DNA of 64,000 nucleotides from Paracoccus bogoriensis (GCF_019431455.1 NZ_JAHYSR010000005.1:1-64000), one strand, 5' to 3'. Positions 9,335 to 18,527 are shown, counted from the first letter of the stretch. Numbers and translations: made by a program. Notes: generated by a model not told the origin, from the letters alone.

Positions 9335-10769
9335 CGACGCCTCCCATCCCGACATAGACGGATTTCAGCTGCGAATAATGTTCGATGGCGGCGGCGGAAT
9401 TTTCACGGCCCAGACCCGACAGCTTGACGCCGCCAAAGGGCATTTCCACAGGCGTGAGATTGTAGGCGTTGATCCAGCAGGTTCCGGCCTCAAGCGCCGC
9501 GATGACGCGGTGCGCGCGGGTCAGATCCCGGGTAAAGACCCCGGCGGCCAGACCGAAACCGGTGCTGTTGGCGCGCGTAATGACTTCGGATTCGTCATGA
9601 AAGGTCAACGCGGTCAGGACCGGGCCGAAGATCTCGTCGCGGGCGATGGCCATGTCATCGCTGGCATCGGCGAATACGGTGGGCGGGATGAAGGCCCCCT
9701 CGCCCGCCCCCCCGCAGACCAGCCGCGCGCCTGCGGCGATGCCGCCTGCGATGGCCTCGCGGATCCTGGCGGCCTGGGTCGGGTTGATGATCGGGCCGTG
9801 ATTCGTCGCAGGGTCCAGCGGATCGCCCATCTGCACCCGGCGGACACGCTCGGCCAGACGGTCGAGAAAGGCGTCGCGGATGCCCGTCTGCAGAAAGACC
9901 CGCGTCCCGTTCGAACAGATCTGCCCCGAGGAATAGAAATTCGCCAGGATCGCGGCACTGACGGCGTGTTCCAGATTGGCGTCGTCGAAAACGATCAGGG
10001 GCGACTTGCCGCCCAGTTCCATCGTGACATGACGCATCCCTTCGGCGGCGGCGGCATAGACGCGCCGCCCCGTGGGAACCGATCCGGTCAGCGAGACCTT
10101 CGCGACATGAGGATCCGCGACCAGCGCCGCGCCGACCTGACCGCCACCCTGCACGACGTTGAAAATGCCTGCGGGCAGCCCTGCTTCGGCAAGGATTTCC
10201 GCCAGTTTCAAGGCCCCTAGCGGCGTTTCCTCGGACGGCTTGAACACCATCGCATTGCCCATCACCAGCGCAGGCGCGGCCTTCCAGCAAGCGATCTGGC
10301 TGGGATAGTTCCAGGCCCCGATGCCCGCGCAGACGCCAAGAGGCTCACGCCGCGTATAGGCCCAATCAGTCCCCAGTGGTATCATATGACCCGTCAGCGT
10401 CGCCGCCAGACCCGCGAAATATTCCAGCGCGGCCGCCCCCGAGGGCCAGTCGGCGACCAGTGTTTCCTGGATGGGCTTGCCAGTATCCAGCGTCTCGAGC
10501 CGCGCGAGTTCTTCGTTTCGCTCCAGGATGATGGCGGCGGCGCGCGCCAGGATGCGACCGCGTTCGACGGGCGCCAGCGCAGCCCAAGCGGGCTGGGCGG
10601 CGCGGGCGCGCGCGCAGGCCGTGGCCACCTGCGCGGGGCTGGCCTCGCGCAGTTCGGCGATGGGCTGGCCGGTAAAGGGATAACGCACCGTCAGCGCCGC
10701 GCCTTCGCCCTCGACGAATTGGCCGTCGATGAACAGGCTTGCCGCAGGCTGGGCTTGGGGGCGGCTCAC
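9321..10769 (-). CDS. betB: Betaine aldehyde dehydrogenase
   Basis: The 482-residue NAD(P)-dependent aldehyde dehydrogenase converts betaine aldehyde to glycine betaine. Catalytic residues are in place: Asn154 (GAWNYP), Glu251 (MELGGKSP) and nucleophile Cys285 ([11 protein letters not shown]). The gene overlaps betI by four bases (ATGA) and betA by 14 bases, indicating translational coupling. Together with BetA it makes the osmoprotectant from imported choline. The family is broad, but the flanking betI and betA make the assignment secure. Confidence 0.94.
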   Translation of the reverse strand: MSRPQAQPAASLFIDGQFVEGEGAALTVRYPFTGQPIAELREASPAQVATACARARAAQPAWAALAPVERGRILARAAAIILERNEELARLETLDTGKPIQETLVADWPSGAAALEYFAGLAATLTGHMIPLGTDWAYTRREPLGVCAGIGAWNYPSQIACWKAAPALVMGNAMVFKPSEETPLGALKLAEILAEAGLPAGIFNVVQGGGQVGAALVADPHVAKVSLTGSVPTGRRVYAAAAEGMRHVTMELGGKSPLIVFDDANLEHAVSAAILANFYSSGQICSNGTRVFLQTGIRDAFLDRLAERVRRVQMGDPLDPATNHGPIINPTQAARIREAIAGGIAAGARLVCGGAGEGAFIPPTVFADASDDMAIARDEIFGPVLTALTFHDESEVITRANSTGFGLAAGVFTRDLTRAHRVIAALEAGTCWINAYNLTPVEMPFGGVKLSGLGRENSAAAIEHYSQLKSVYVGMGGVDAPY

Positions 10770-11332
10770 GCAAGGGCCTCGTTCAGATAGGTTTCGATGA
10801 CCTGCTGCGCGGCGGCGGCGTCGGTCGGGCCGGGCGTCAGAACCGCACGCAGATAGACCCCGTCGATCAGAGCGCCGAGGGTGTCGGCCACGCGGCCCGG
10901 GTCATCCGTCAGCCCCCGCAGCGCGACCAGCAGATTCGAGCGAAGGCGTCGGTGATAGACCCGCAGCAGGCGCGCGGCCTCGGGGCTGGTCAGGGCCAGC
11001 GCATAGAAGTTCAGCCAGGCGCTGACTGTCTCGCGCTGAAAGTTCACGGGCGCGAAACTGGCGCGGATGATCGCGTTCAGCCGCCCGCGCGTGCCGCGCC
11101 CGGGCAGCGATTCGCGCACGCTGTCGCCATAGATGCGCAGGATATAGCGCATCGCCGCCAGGAACATCTGGTCCTTTGATCCGAAATAGTGATGCGCCAG
11201 CGCCGGAGACATTCCCGCACGCCGCGCGATCTGCGCAACCGTCACGTCCAGAGAGCCCGCCCGCCCCACCTCGAAAATGGTGGCGTTGATCAACGCGGCT
11301 TTTCGGATAGGCTCTGCCCCAAGTTTCGGCAT
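10766..11332 (-). CDS. betI: TetR-family choline-responsive repressor BetI
   Basis: The chosen start gives [15 protein letters not shown], which matches the beginning of known BetI proteins, for 188 residues. The helix-turn-helix lies at about 30-50 ([24 protein letters not shown]). BetI represses bet genes in the absence of choline. In-frame starts further upstream (ATG at 11350, TTG at 11398) are possible; the TTG overlaps the proposed operator and is unlikely. The gene heads the betI-betB-betA unit and is divergent from choX, so a single operator between them could control synthesis and uptake together. Confidence 0.9.
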   Translation of the reverse strand: MPKLGAEPIRKAALINATIFEVGRAGSLDVTVAQIARRAGMSPALAHHYFGSKDQMFLAAMRYILRIYGDSVRESLPGRGTRGRLNAIIRASFAPVNFQRETVSAWLNFYALALTSPEAARLLRVYHRRLRSNLLVALRGLTDDPGRVADTLGALIDGVYLRAVLTPGPTDAAAAQQVIETYLNEALA

Positions 11333-11382
11333 GTCGCTTTTGCGCCCCATGTTTCCTGTTGCCATGTCGGAACCACTTATCG

Positions 11383-11398
11383 TTAATTGATCAACCAA
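11383..11398. promoter_or_regulatory. Candidate BetI operator in the betI-choX divergent region
   Basis: TTAATTGA|TCAACCAA is an imperfect palindrome centred on GATC, with 6 of 8 positions matching between arms. It overlaps a second inverted repeat, TTGAT-N6-ATCAA (11387-11402). It sits in the AT-rich gap between the two divergent units, about 20 bases before choX, where a TetR-type repressor would be expected to bind. Assignment to BetI is inference from position. Confidence 0.5.
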
Positions 11399-11418
11399 TC
11401 AAGAACAGGGAAGTTTCG

Positions 11419-12360
11419 ATGACATATCGCCGCATCGCACCCGCGCTCACCGCCCTTGCCCTTCTGGCGCAGCCGACGATGGCTTTGGCCGACGATCATT
11501 GCAGCCGCGTCGTGTTCTCGGATGTCGGCTGGTCGGACATCACGGCGACGACGGCGCTGGCCACGACCGTGCTGGAGGCGCTGGGCTATCAGACCGAGAC
11601 GCGCATCCTGTCGGTTCCCGTCACCTATACGGCTCTGTCCACCGGCGATGTTGACGTGTTCCTGGGCAACTGGATGCCCACGATGGAGGCCGATATCGCC
11701 CCCTATGCCGAGGCCGGCACCGTTGATACCGTCCGCACCAACCTGACCGGCGCGAAATACACCCTGGCCACGAATCGCGCGGGTGCCGATCTTGGGATCA
11801 CCGATTTCGCCAACATCGCCGAACACAAGGAGGCGCTGGAAGGCCGCATCTACGGGATCGAACCGGGCAATGACGGCAATCGTCTGCTGCTTGAGATGAT
11901 CGCGATGGACAAGTTCGGCCTTGGCACCTTCGAGGTGGTGGAATCCAGCGAGCAGGGTATGCTGGCGCAGGTCCAGCGGGCCAGCAATGCGAACCGTCCA
12001 ATCGTCTTCCTGGGATGGGAGCCGCATCCGATGAATGCGCAGTTCGACATGACCTATCTGACCGGGGGCGATGACGTGTTCGGCCCCGATCTGGGCGGCG
12101 CCGAGGTCCGCACCAATACCCGCGCAGGTTATGTCGAGGATTGCCCGAATGTCGGCCGTTTCCTTCAGAACCTCGAATTCACGCTGGAGATGGAGAACGA
12201 GTTGATGGGCATGATCCTCAATGACGGGCAGGAGCCCTCGGCGGCCGCGCGCGCCTGGCTGGCGGCCAATCCCGAGGCTGCGCTGCCCTGGCTGGATGGC
12301 GTGACCACGATCGACGGCAATGATGCCGTGACCGCCCTGAACGAGGCTCTGGCGGGATAG
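11419..12360 (+). CDS. choX: Choline ABC transporter periplasmic binding protein
   Basis: The 313-residue OpuAC-type binding protein has a signal peptide ending at ALA|DD (about residue 24). Aromatic residues that can form the quaternary-amine cage are visible in SDVGWSD (Trp38), FLGNWMP (Trp85) and the later FLGWEPHPMN. It delivers choline to the ChoWV transporter. The start at 11419 follows CAGGGAAG. The order choX-choW-choV next to bet genes is the Sinorhizobium-type choline uptake system. A strong hairpin follows the stop codon before choW. Confidence 0.93.
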   Translation: MTYRRIAPALTALALLAQPTMALADDHCSRVVFSDVGWSDITATTALATTVLEALGYQTETRILSVPVTYTALSTGDVDVFLGNWMPTMEADIAPYAEAGTVDTVRTNLTGAKYTLATNRAGADLGITDFANIAEHKEALEGRIYGIEPGNDGNRLLLEMIAMDKFGLGTFEVVESSEQGMLAQVQRASNANRPIVFLGWEPHPMNAQFDMTYLTGGDDVFGPDLGGAEVRTNTRAGYVEDCPNVGRFLQNLEFTLEMENELMGMILNDGQEPSAAARAWLAANPEAALPWLDGVTTIDGNDAVTALNEALAG

Positions 12361-12368
12361 GCTCTGCC

Positions 12369-12397
12369 GCCCGGCGCGCCCGCTTGGGTCGCCGGGC
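12369..12397 (+). promoter_or_regulatory. Intercistronic stem-loop between choX and choW
   Basis: GCCCGGCG (12369-12376) pairs perfectly with CGCCGGGC (12390-12397) around a 13-base loop, within the 61-base gap. Such hairpins after binding-protein genes commonly protect the upstream mRNA from 3' exonucleases, so more binding protein than permease is made. There is no uridine run, so readthrough into choW is expected. Confidence 0.55.
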
Positions 12398-12421
12398 AAG
12401 GCTGCAGGCAAGGACGCGCGC

Positions 12422-13279
12422 ATGGATTTCCTGGACCCGCCCCTGGGCTGGATTACCGACAACAAGATCCCCGTCGGCCGGATGGCGCGTTCGGCCTTTG
12501 ACTGGCTGAACGCGCATGGCGCGGCGGTATTCGACGCGATCTCGAATGCGATGAACGCGCTGATCGCGGCCGTGCTGGCCGCGCTTCAGGCGCCGCATCC
12601 GCTGCTTTTCACCGCGCTGGCCATGGCGCTGACCTACGGCCTGCAGCGCCGGATCGCGCCGGTCCTGCTGGTCGGAGCGGGGCTATTGTTCATCCTCAAC
12701 CAGGGCTACTGGACCGAGACGCTGCAATCGCTGACACTGGTCCTGTCGGCCTGCATCATCTGCATGGCGATCGGGGTGCCCATCGGCATCGCTGCCGCAC
12801 ACAGGCCCCGGCTTTACGCCTGGATGCGCCCGGTTCTCGACCTGATGCAGACGCTGCCGACCTTCGTCTATCTGATCCCGGCCATCGTCTTTTTCGGCAT
12901 CGGCATGGTGCCCGGCCTTCTGGCGACGGTCATCTTCGTGTTGCCCGCGCCGATCCGGCTGACGCAGCTGGGCATCGCCTCGACCCCGCCTGCGCTGATC
13001 GAGGCCGCAACCGCCTTCGGCGCGACCCGCCGCCAGCTTCTGTGGAAGGTCGAACTGCCAAGCGCCTTGCCCCAGATCATGGCCGGGCTGAACCAGACAA
13101 TCATGTTGTCGCTGTCCATGGTCGTGATCGCGGCGCTGGTCGGCGCTTCGGGGCTTGGCGTGCCGGTGGTGCGCGCGCTCAACAGCGTGAACACCGCGCT
13201 CGGCTTCGAGGCCGGGTTCGTGATCGTCGTCGTCGCCATCCTTCTGGACCGGATGCTGCGCATGGAGAACCGCAAATGA
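12422..13279 (+). CDS. choW: Choline ABC transporter permease
   Basis: The 285-residue inner-membrane protein has a soluble N-terminal part followed by about six membrane segments. The binding-protein-dependent permease signature region reads EAATAFGATRRQLLWKVELPSALPQIMAGLNQTI (about 195-228), which docks to the ATPase. It resembles ProW/OpuAB-type permeases for quaternary amines. The ATG at 12422 lies 61 bases after choX, and its stop overlaps the choV start by four bases (ATGA), so permease and ATPase are translationally coupled. Confidence 0.93.
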   Translation: MDFLDPPLGWITDNKIPVGRMARSAFDWLNAHGAAVFDAISNAMNALIAAVLAALQAPHPLLFTALAMALTYGLQRRIAPVLLVGAGLLFILNQGYWTETLQSLTLVLSACIICMAIGVPIGIAAAHRPRLYAWMRPVLDLMQTLPTFVYLIPAIVFFGIGMVPGLLATVIFVLPAPIRLTQLGIASTPPALIEAATAFGATRRQLLWKVELPSALPQIMAGLNQTIMLSLSMVVIAALVGASGLGVPVVRALNSVNTALGFEAGFVIVVVAILLDRMLRMENRK

Positions 13280-14286
13280 GCCGTATCGCCGTCGCGTTCG
13301 ACCGCGTGAACATCGTCTTCGGCGATCATCCCGAACGCGCCCTGCCCCTGATGGACGAGGGGCTGGAGCGCGGCCTGATCAAGGCAGAAACCGGCCAGGT
13401 TCTGGGCGTCCATGATTGCAGCCTCGATGTCGCCGAGGGCGAGATCCTTGTCCTGATGGGGCTGTCTGGCTCTGGCAAATCGACGCTGCTGCGGGCGGTG
13501 AACGCGCTGAACCCGGTCTGCCGGGGAGAGGTGCGGCTGCGCGTGGGCGACGAGATGGTCAGCGTGACCGCCGCCCGCGGCCGCGCCCTGCGCGAGATCC
13601 GATTGCGCCAGGTCGCGATGGTCTTCCAGCAATTCGGCCTGCTGCCCTGGCGGACCGTGCGTGAGAATGTCGGCCTGGGTCTTGAACTGGCAGGCGTTCC
13701 GGCGGCGGAACGGCGCGCGGTGGTGGACCGGCATCTGGCGGTCGTCAACCTGTCCGACTGGGCCGACCGCAAGGTGGGCGATCTGTCGGGCGGCATGCAG
13801 CAGCGGGTGGGCCTGGCCCGCGCCTTTGCGACCGAGGCGCCGATCCTGCTGATGGACGAGCCCTTCAGCGCGCTGGACCCGCTGATCCGCGCGCGGCTTC
13901 AGGACGAGTTGCTGGAGCTTCAGGCCCGCACCAAGCGCACGATCATCTTCGTCAGCCACGACCTGGACGAGGCCTTCAAGCTGGGCAACCGCATCGCGCT
14001 GATGGAGGGGGGGCGCATCGTGCAGGTCGGCACCGCGCGCCAGATCATCGCCGCGCCGGCGAATGGCTATGTGGCGGATTTCGTGGCCCATATGAACCCG
14101 CTCGGCGTGCTGACCGCCGAGGATGTCGCCCAGGAGGGCACGCTTGCTGACGCACGCAGCCTGCCCCGCAACCTGCCTCTGCGCGAGGTCATGCGCCACC
14201 TGGCCGAGACGCCCGCCCTCGCGCTGGAAGGCGGCGGCGTGGTGCGGCGCGAGGCGGTTCTGGCCCGGCTGGCCGAGCGAGGGTGA
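13276..14286 (+). CDS. choV: Choline ABC transporter ATP-binding protein
   Basis: The 336-residue ProV/OpuAA-type ATPase has Walker A GLSGSGKST at 62-70, signature LSGGMQQRVGLARA near 173-186 and Walker B ILLMDEPFSALDP near 193-205. The C-terminal tail is shorter than that of osmoregulated ProV proteins, which carry tandem CBS domains, and I see no clear CBS pair. That fits a high-affinity choline transporter rather than an osmotically gated one. The start overlaps the choW stop. It is the last gene of choXWV and converges on kpsM. Confidence 0.92.
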   Translation: MSRIAVAFDRVNIVFGDHPERALPLMDEGLERGLIKAETGQVLGVHDCSLDVAEGEILVLMGLSGSGKSTLLRAVNALNPVCRGEVRLRVGDEMVSVTAARGRALREIRLRQVAMVFQQFGLLPWRTVRENVGLGLELAGVPAAERRAVVDRHLAVVNLSDWADRKVGDLSGGMQQRVGLARAFATEAPILLMDEPFSALDPLIRARLQDELLELQARTKRTIIFVSHDLDEAFKLGNRIALMEGGRIVQVGTARQIIAAPANGYVADFVAHMNPLGVLTAEDVAQEGTLADARSLPRNLPLREVMRHLAETPALALEGGGVVRREAVLARLAERG

Positions 14287-14293
14287 TCCCCGA

Positions 14294-15178
14294 TCAGCTG
14301 TGCTGAAGGTCGCGGTGATAGCGCACAAGCAGCGTCAGCCCCAGGGCGATCAATCCCAGCCCCAACCCGAACACATAGACATGGCTGACGTAATCGCCAC
14401 TATAGCTTGGATAGAAGGCCTTGCGCATCTGGCCGACGACATGAACCAGCGGGTTCCACCACAGCCATTCGCGATAGGGAAGCGGGATCGTGTCGAACAG
14501 AAAGAAGATGCAGGAGACCAGGAACAGGGGCCGCATCAGGATGCTCCAGACCGGTTGCCACCAGGCGAAGGCCGCGAAGAGAAAGCAGTTCATCACCCCC
14601 ACCGCCGTTGCGATCAGGATCGTCATCGCAAAGGCCAGCGCAATCTGCAGGATCTGCGGATCGGTGCGCGTGTCCAGCATCAGCAGGATACCCGAAAAGA
14701 TCAGCACCGCCACCATGGCCTGGGTGATGACGCTGAACAGGATGCGCGCAATCAGCGCGTCCATGAAGGTTACCGCCGGATAGGTCAGCAGCGGCTTGGA
14801 GTAGCGGATCGAGCCCGCGACCTTGTTCGACATGTCCAGATAGGCCATGAACGGGACCACCCCGGTCGCGTAGAAGATCGCGAAATTCGTCCCGAGCGGC
14901 GGCGCCCGGAAGCCCACCGAAAAGATCAGCGTCAAGAGGACGATCCCGCCCACGGGTTCGGCGATGGCCCAGAGATAGCCGCCTGCGGACCGGCCATGGC
15001 TTGTGGCCATTTCGCGCAGCATCAATGCACCGATCGCGCGCAGCGAGGCAAAGCGGCGATGCTTGCGGACCTCTTGCAGGCGGCGCGTTTCACCCCGGCC
15101 CGCCTTGCGCTGCGGCAACGGCACAGCCGGGCGAATGGTGGATTGGTCTGACGGCTGGCGGGCGGGGCTGTCTGACAT
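14294..15178 (-). CDS. kpsM: Capsule polysaccharide export ABC permease (KpsM-like)
   Basis: The 294-residue protein has a cytoplasmic N-terminus of about 60 residues and six predicted membrane segments. The ABC-2 type polysaccharide-exporter pattern is visible, for example MLREMATSHGRSAGGYLWAIAEP and the conserved PLFLVSCIFFLFDTIPLPYREWLWWNPLVH region. It should move a lipid-linked polysaccharide across the inner membrane with KpsT. The start at 15178 (MSDSPARQ) is the first ATG compatible with the divergent kpsE region. kpsM is separated from kpsE-kpsT by being on the opposite strand. Confidence 0.88.
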   Translation of the reverse strand: MSDSPARQPSDQSTIRPAVPLPQRKAGRGETRRLQEVRKHRRFASLRAIGALMLREMATSHGRSAGGYLWAIAEPVGGIVLLTLIFSVGFRAPPLGTNFAIFYATGVVPFMAYLDMSNKVAGSIRYSKPLLTYPAVTFMDALIARILFSVITQAMVAVLIFSGILLMLDTRTDPQILQIALAFAMTILIATAVGVMNCFLFAAFAWWQPVWSILMRPLFLVSCIFFLFDTIPLPYREWLWWNPLVHVVGQMRKAFYPSYSGDYVSHVYVFGLGLGLIALGLTLLVRYHRDLQHS

Positions 15179-15308
15179 CGCGGGGGCTCCGGGCTTTTCC
15201 GGCTCACGGTCCTTTGCCCGGTCCGGGCGGGGATCGCGCTGGAAGTGTCCATCCGGCTTATGTATGAGGGCCGGGCAGAGATCAACAAGCCAAGGCGGCA
15301 AAACGCGC

Positions 15309-16544
15309 ATGTCGGTTCCCTCGAACAGCCCCGCACCGGTCACGCCTGCGGGCAAGAACACGGTCTCCGCGCCGCGGGCACCGAAATCCGCCGGCCCCAA
15401 GCCAGCCGCAGCCGCCCAACCGGCCCGACCGACGGCCAGCCCCGCCACGATGAAGCCCCGCCATTACGGCCTGGCGGTCAGCTTCGTCCTTGTGGTGATG
15501 CTGCCGCTTCTGGTCAGCGCGTGGTATCTGCACTTCCGCGCGGCCGATCAATACGCCTCTTATGTCGGCTTCTCGGTCCGCAGCGAAAGCGCGCCGGGCG
15601 CCACCGATATTCTGGGCGGGCTGGGCTCGCTGGTCGGCGTTACCAACAGTTCGTCCAGCGATACCGACATCCTCTACAAGTTCATCCAGAGCCGTGACCT
15701 GGTCGAACGGGTCAATGCCCGGATCGACCTGCGCGAGGTCTGGTCCAAAGCGCCCGACGATCCGGTCTTCCGCTTCCGCGGCGGCAGCAGTCTCGAGGAT
15801 CTGGCGCGGGAATGGGACCGCAAGGTCCGCATCCACTTCGACAGCGGCATGATCGACCTGCGTATCCTGGCCTTTACCCCCGAGGACGCACAAGCCATCG
15901 CCAAGGCCATCCTTGAGGAAGGCGGCCTGCTGATCAACGAACTGAACGATGTCGCGCGCGAGGATGCCTTGCGTTATGCTCGCCAGGAACTGGACCGCGC
16001 CGAAACCCGGCTGAGCGAGGCGCGCACCCGGATGACAGAATTCCGCAACCGCTATCAGCTGGTCGATCCGGCAGCGGATGTGCAGGGACAGGTCGGCGTG
16101 GTCAGCTCGCTTCAACAGCAACTGGCCGAACAGCTGGTCGCACTTGGCCTGCTGCGCGCCAACGCCCAGGAAAACGATCCGCGTATCGCGCAGACCGAAT
16201 TGCGCATCGAGGTGATCCGGGAACAGATCGAGGCCGAACGCATGAAGATCGGCAGCCTCAACGGCGAACGCGCCCTGTCCGATCTGGTGGGCGAATTCGA
16301 GACCCTCGCCGTCGAACGCCAATTCGCCGAGACCAGCTATACGGCCGCGCTGGCCAGCTACGAGGCCGCCCGCGCCGAGGCCGCCCGCCAGTCGCGCTAT
16401 CTGGCGCCCTATATCCGCCCGACCCTGGCTCAGGACGCCGAATTTCCCGAACGCATGACGCTTCTGGCGATGATCTTCGGATTCCTGTCGCTGCTCTGGA
16501 TCATCGGGACTCTGGTCTTCTACAGCCTGCGCGACCGGCGATGA
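15309..16544 (+). CDS. kpsE: Capsule export inner-membrane adaptor (KpsE/PCP-type)
   Basis: The 411-residue polysaccharide co-polymerase-type protein has a Pro/Ala/Ser-rich cytoplasmic head (1-50), a first membrane segment (about 53-75) and a large periplasmic region with heptad-rich coiled coil (about 210-310). A second membrane segment lies near the C-terminus (about 383-405). Members link the inner-membrane ABC exporter to an outer-membrane channel. The start at 15309 was preferred because AGGCGG precedes it; an ATG at 15267 would add 14 residues. The stop overlaps kpsT by four bases. No outer-membrane KpsD-type gene is present nearby. Confidence 0.87.
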   Translation: MSVPSNSPAPVTPAGKNTVSAPRAPKSAGPKPAAAAQPARPTASPATMKPRHYGLAVSFVLVVMLPLLVSAWYLHFRAADQYASYVGFSVRSESAPGATDILGGLGSLVGVTNSSSSDTDILYKFIQSRDLVERVNARIDLREVWSKAPDDPVFRFRGGSSLEDLAREWDRKVRIHFDSGMIDLRILAFTPEDAQAIAKAILEEGGLLINELNDVAREDALRYARQELDRAETRLSEARTRMTEFRNRYQLVDPAADVQGQVGVVSSLQQQLAEQLVALGLLRANAQENDPRIAQTELRIEVIREQIEAERMKIGSLNGERALSDLVGEFETLAVERQFAETSYTAALASYEAARAEAARQSRYLAPYIRPTLAQDAEFPERMTLLAMIFGFLSLLWIIGTLVFYSLRDRR

Positions 16545-17209
16545 TCCATCTGGACGACCTGTGCAAGACCTACACGTTGAACGGCCGCCACAAGGTCGTG
16601 GCCGACCATATCACGATGACCTTTCCCAGCTTCGCCTCGGTCGCGCTGCTGGGGCGCAACGGAGCGGGAAAATCCTCGTTGCTGCGGATGATCTCGGGGG
16701 CGATGCTGCCCAGTTCGGGGCGCATCCTCTCGACCGGCACGATCAGCTGGCCGGTCGGCTTCTCGGGTAATTTCAGCAGCGAGCTGACGGGCGAACAGAA
16801 CACCCGCTTCGTTGCGCGGATCTACGGTATCGACACCGACGAAATGGTCGATTTCGTGGCCGATTTCGCGGAATTGGGCCAGCATTTCAGAATGCCGGTC
16901 CGAACCTATTCCTCGGGGATGAAATCGCGCCTGGCCTTCGGGATCTCGATGGCGGTTCCCTTCGACACCTACCTGGTGGACGAAGTCTCGGCGGTCGGCG
17001 ACGCGGCCTTCAAGGCAAAGTCGAACCGCGTCTTCAACGACCGCCTGGCCCAGGCCGGGGCGGTCGTTGTCAGTCACTCGATGGGCCTTCTGCGTGAGAT
17101 CTGCGACTGCGGCGCCGTGCTAGAAGCGGGGCGGCTGACCTGGTATGACGACATCGACGAGGCGATCGAGGCCCACCTGGCCAACATGAAACGCCCTCGC
17201 CCGGCCTGA
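16541..17209 (+). CDS. kpsT: Capsule polysaccharide export ATPase (KpsT-like)
   Basis: The 222-residue ABC ATPase has Walker A GRNGAGKSS at 38-46, the short signature YSSGMKSRLAFG near 125-136 and Walker B YLVDEVSAVGD near 145-155. The divergent signature and small size are typical of polysaccharide exporters (KpsT/CtrD/BexA). It would energise KpsM. ATGA overlap with kpsE indicates coupled translation. The gene ends three bases before the convergent DUF2147 gene. Confidence 0.9.
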   Translation: MIHLDDLCKTYTLNGRHKVVADHITMTFPSFASVALLGRNGAGKSSLLRMISGAMLPSSGRILSTGTISWPVGFSGNFSSELTGEQNTRFVARIYGIDTDEMVDFVADFAELGQHFRMPVRTYSSGMKSRLAFGISMAVPFDTYLVDEVSAVGDAAFKAKSNRVFNDRLAQAGAVVVSHSMGLLREICDCGAVLEAGRLTWYDDIDEAIEAHLANMKRPRPA

Positions 17210-17212
17210 CGC

Positions 17213-17596
17213 CTACCGCACCCTGACCCAGGTCTGGCTCTTGCACAAAAGCCCGCCCGCGACGCAGCCCGACAGGCTCATCCGGTCGCCCGAGACGCTG
17301 GCCTTGCCGGCATAGATGCGGTCATTGGCCGGGCGCCAGACACGGCCCTGGTAATTGCCGCCGCCTTGGGGCGCCATGTCGATGACGATCTGCCGCCCGA
17401 TATTGGGCGAAGCATATTCGGCCCGATCCTTGAAGGCCTTGGTGATCGTGCCGCAAAAGGCGTTGCCGCAAGGCGCGATGGTGACATGGGCAAAGGCGCC
17501 CTCGTCGGGTTGGGTCTGCCAGACCCCCTCGATCGGGTCGGCAGCAGCCGCACCCGCGGCAAGCGCCAGCCCAACGGCCAGAATCATGTGACGCAT
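17213..17596 (-). CDS. DUF2147 domain protein, secreted
   Basis: The 127-residue protein has a cleavable signal peptide (about 1-19, AGAAAADPIEGVW). A single DUF2147 beta-rich domain follows, with the family pattern GVWQTQPDEG near the N-terminus, the AHVTIAPCGNAFCGTI core and a closing WVRVR. Members are small periplasmic proteins of unknown function. Three or four cysteines (Cys48, Cys53 and the CVAGGLLCKSQ pair near the C-terminus) could form disulfides. It is alone on its strand between kpsT and hisA, and I cannot give a role. Confidence 0.8.
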   Translation of the reverse strand: MRHMILAVGLALAAGAAAADPIEGVWQTQPDEGAFAHVTIAPCGNAFCGTITKAFKDRAEYASPNIGRQIVIDMAPQGGGNYQGRVWRPANDRIYAGKASVSGDRMSLSGCVAGGLLCKSQTWVRVR

Positions 17597-17738
17597 GGTC
17601 CCTCCTCCTCAGGAATGGGACCAGATTGTCGCGCAGCCCGGGCTTCTGGCAAGCATGACGTGAGGTCCGGCCCTTGCCGCCAGACCTTGCCTCATGCCAA
17701 AGACGCGCCAGACCGACAGCATCACCGAAGGGCGCGCC

Positions 17739-18455
17739 ATGATCCTCTATCCCGCCATCGACCTGAAAGACGGCCATTGCGTGCGCCTTCTGCGCGGCGA
17801 TATGGAAGCAGCAACCGTCTTCGGCACCGATCCCGCAGCCCAGGCCCGCGCCTTCCAGAATGCGGGCGCGCGCTATCTGCATCTGGTTGACCTGAACGGC
17901 GCCTTCGCAGGGCGTCCCGTCAACGCCGCGGCGGTCGAGGCCATCCTTGCCGCCATCGACATCCCCGCCCAGCTGGGCGGCGGCATCCGCGACATGGCCA
18001 CGATCGAGACCTGGCTTTCGCGCGGGCTCGACCGGGTGATCCTGGGCACCGTCGCGGTCGAGAACCCCGATCTGGTGCACCAGGCCGCAGCCGCCTTTCC
18101 CGGCCGCATCGCGGTCGGCATCGACGCAAGGGCGGGCCGGGTTGCCACGCGAGGCTGGGCGACCGAGACCGATATCGAGGCGACCGACCTCGCGCGCCGC
18201 TTCCAGGATGCGGGCGTCGCCGCCATCATCTACACCGATATCGACCGTGACGGCGCCATGGGCGGCCCCAATATCGCGGCGACAGAGGCGCTGGCCCGCG
18301 CCGTCCAGATCCCCGTCATCGCCTCGGGCGGCGTCTCTTCGCTGGCCGATCTCAAGGCGCTGGCCGCGACGGGCGTGATCGCGGGCGCAATCTCGGGCCG
18401 GGCGCTCTACGACGGTGCCTTAGATCTGGCCGAAGCGCTCGCCGCGCTCGGCTGA
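17739..18455 (+). CDS. hisA: Phosphoribosylformimino-5-aminoimidazole carboxamide ribotide isomerase
   Basis: The 238-residue (beta/alpha)8 barrel catalyses the fourth step of histidine synthesis (ProFAR to PRFAR). Catalytic Asp8 in PAIDLKDG and the second acid in the TDIDRDG strand are visible, as are the two phosphate-binding GG loops (LGGGIRD and IASGGVSS). The start at 17739 (MILYPAIDL) is that of the family; an open frame extends 15 codons further upstream without support. It heads a hisA-hisF-hisE set, with a repeat-bearing 136-base gap before hisF. Confidence 0.95.
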   Translation: MILYPAIDLKDGHCVRLLRGDMEAATVFGTDPAAQARAFQNAGARYLHLVDLNGAFAGRPVNAAAVEAILAAIDIPAQLGGGIRDMATIETWLSRGLDRVILGTVAVENPDLVHQAAAAFPGRIAVGIDARAGRVATRGWATETDIEATDLARRFQDAGVAAIIYTDIDRDGAMGGPNIAATEALARAVQIPVIASGGVSSLADLKALAATGVIAGAISGRALYDGALDLAEALAALG

Positions 18456-18466
18456 TCCTTTGTCTT

Positions 18467-18527
18467 GGCCCCAATATCCCGGGGGAAATCGCGCTTGCGT
18501 GATGGGCGGCAGCGCCCCCTTGCCCGC
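18467..18527. repeat. Intergenic hairpin repeat, copy A
   Basis: The gap after hisA contains CCAATATCCCGGGGG (from 18471) and then GGCAGCGCCCCCTTGCCCG (18508-18526). The same two blocks, in the same order and spacing class, recur at 50312-50370. The second block can fold (GGGC.GCAGC.GCCC). It looks like a dispersed extragenic element of this lineage. Confidence 0.55.

Noticed and set aside
11333-11398. TTG start at 11398 for betI giving 210 residues
   Set aside because: The extra residues do not match BetI and the start lies inside the palindromic operator.
11387-11402. FNR/FnrL site (TTGAT-N4-ATCAA)
   Set aside because: The spacing between half-sites is six bases, not four; the sequence is better explained as part of the BetI operator.
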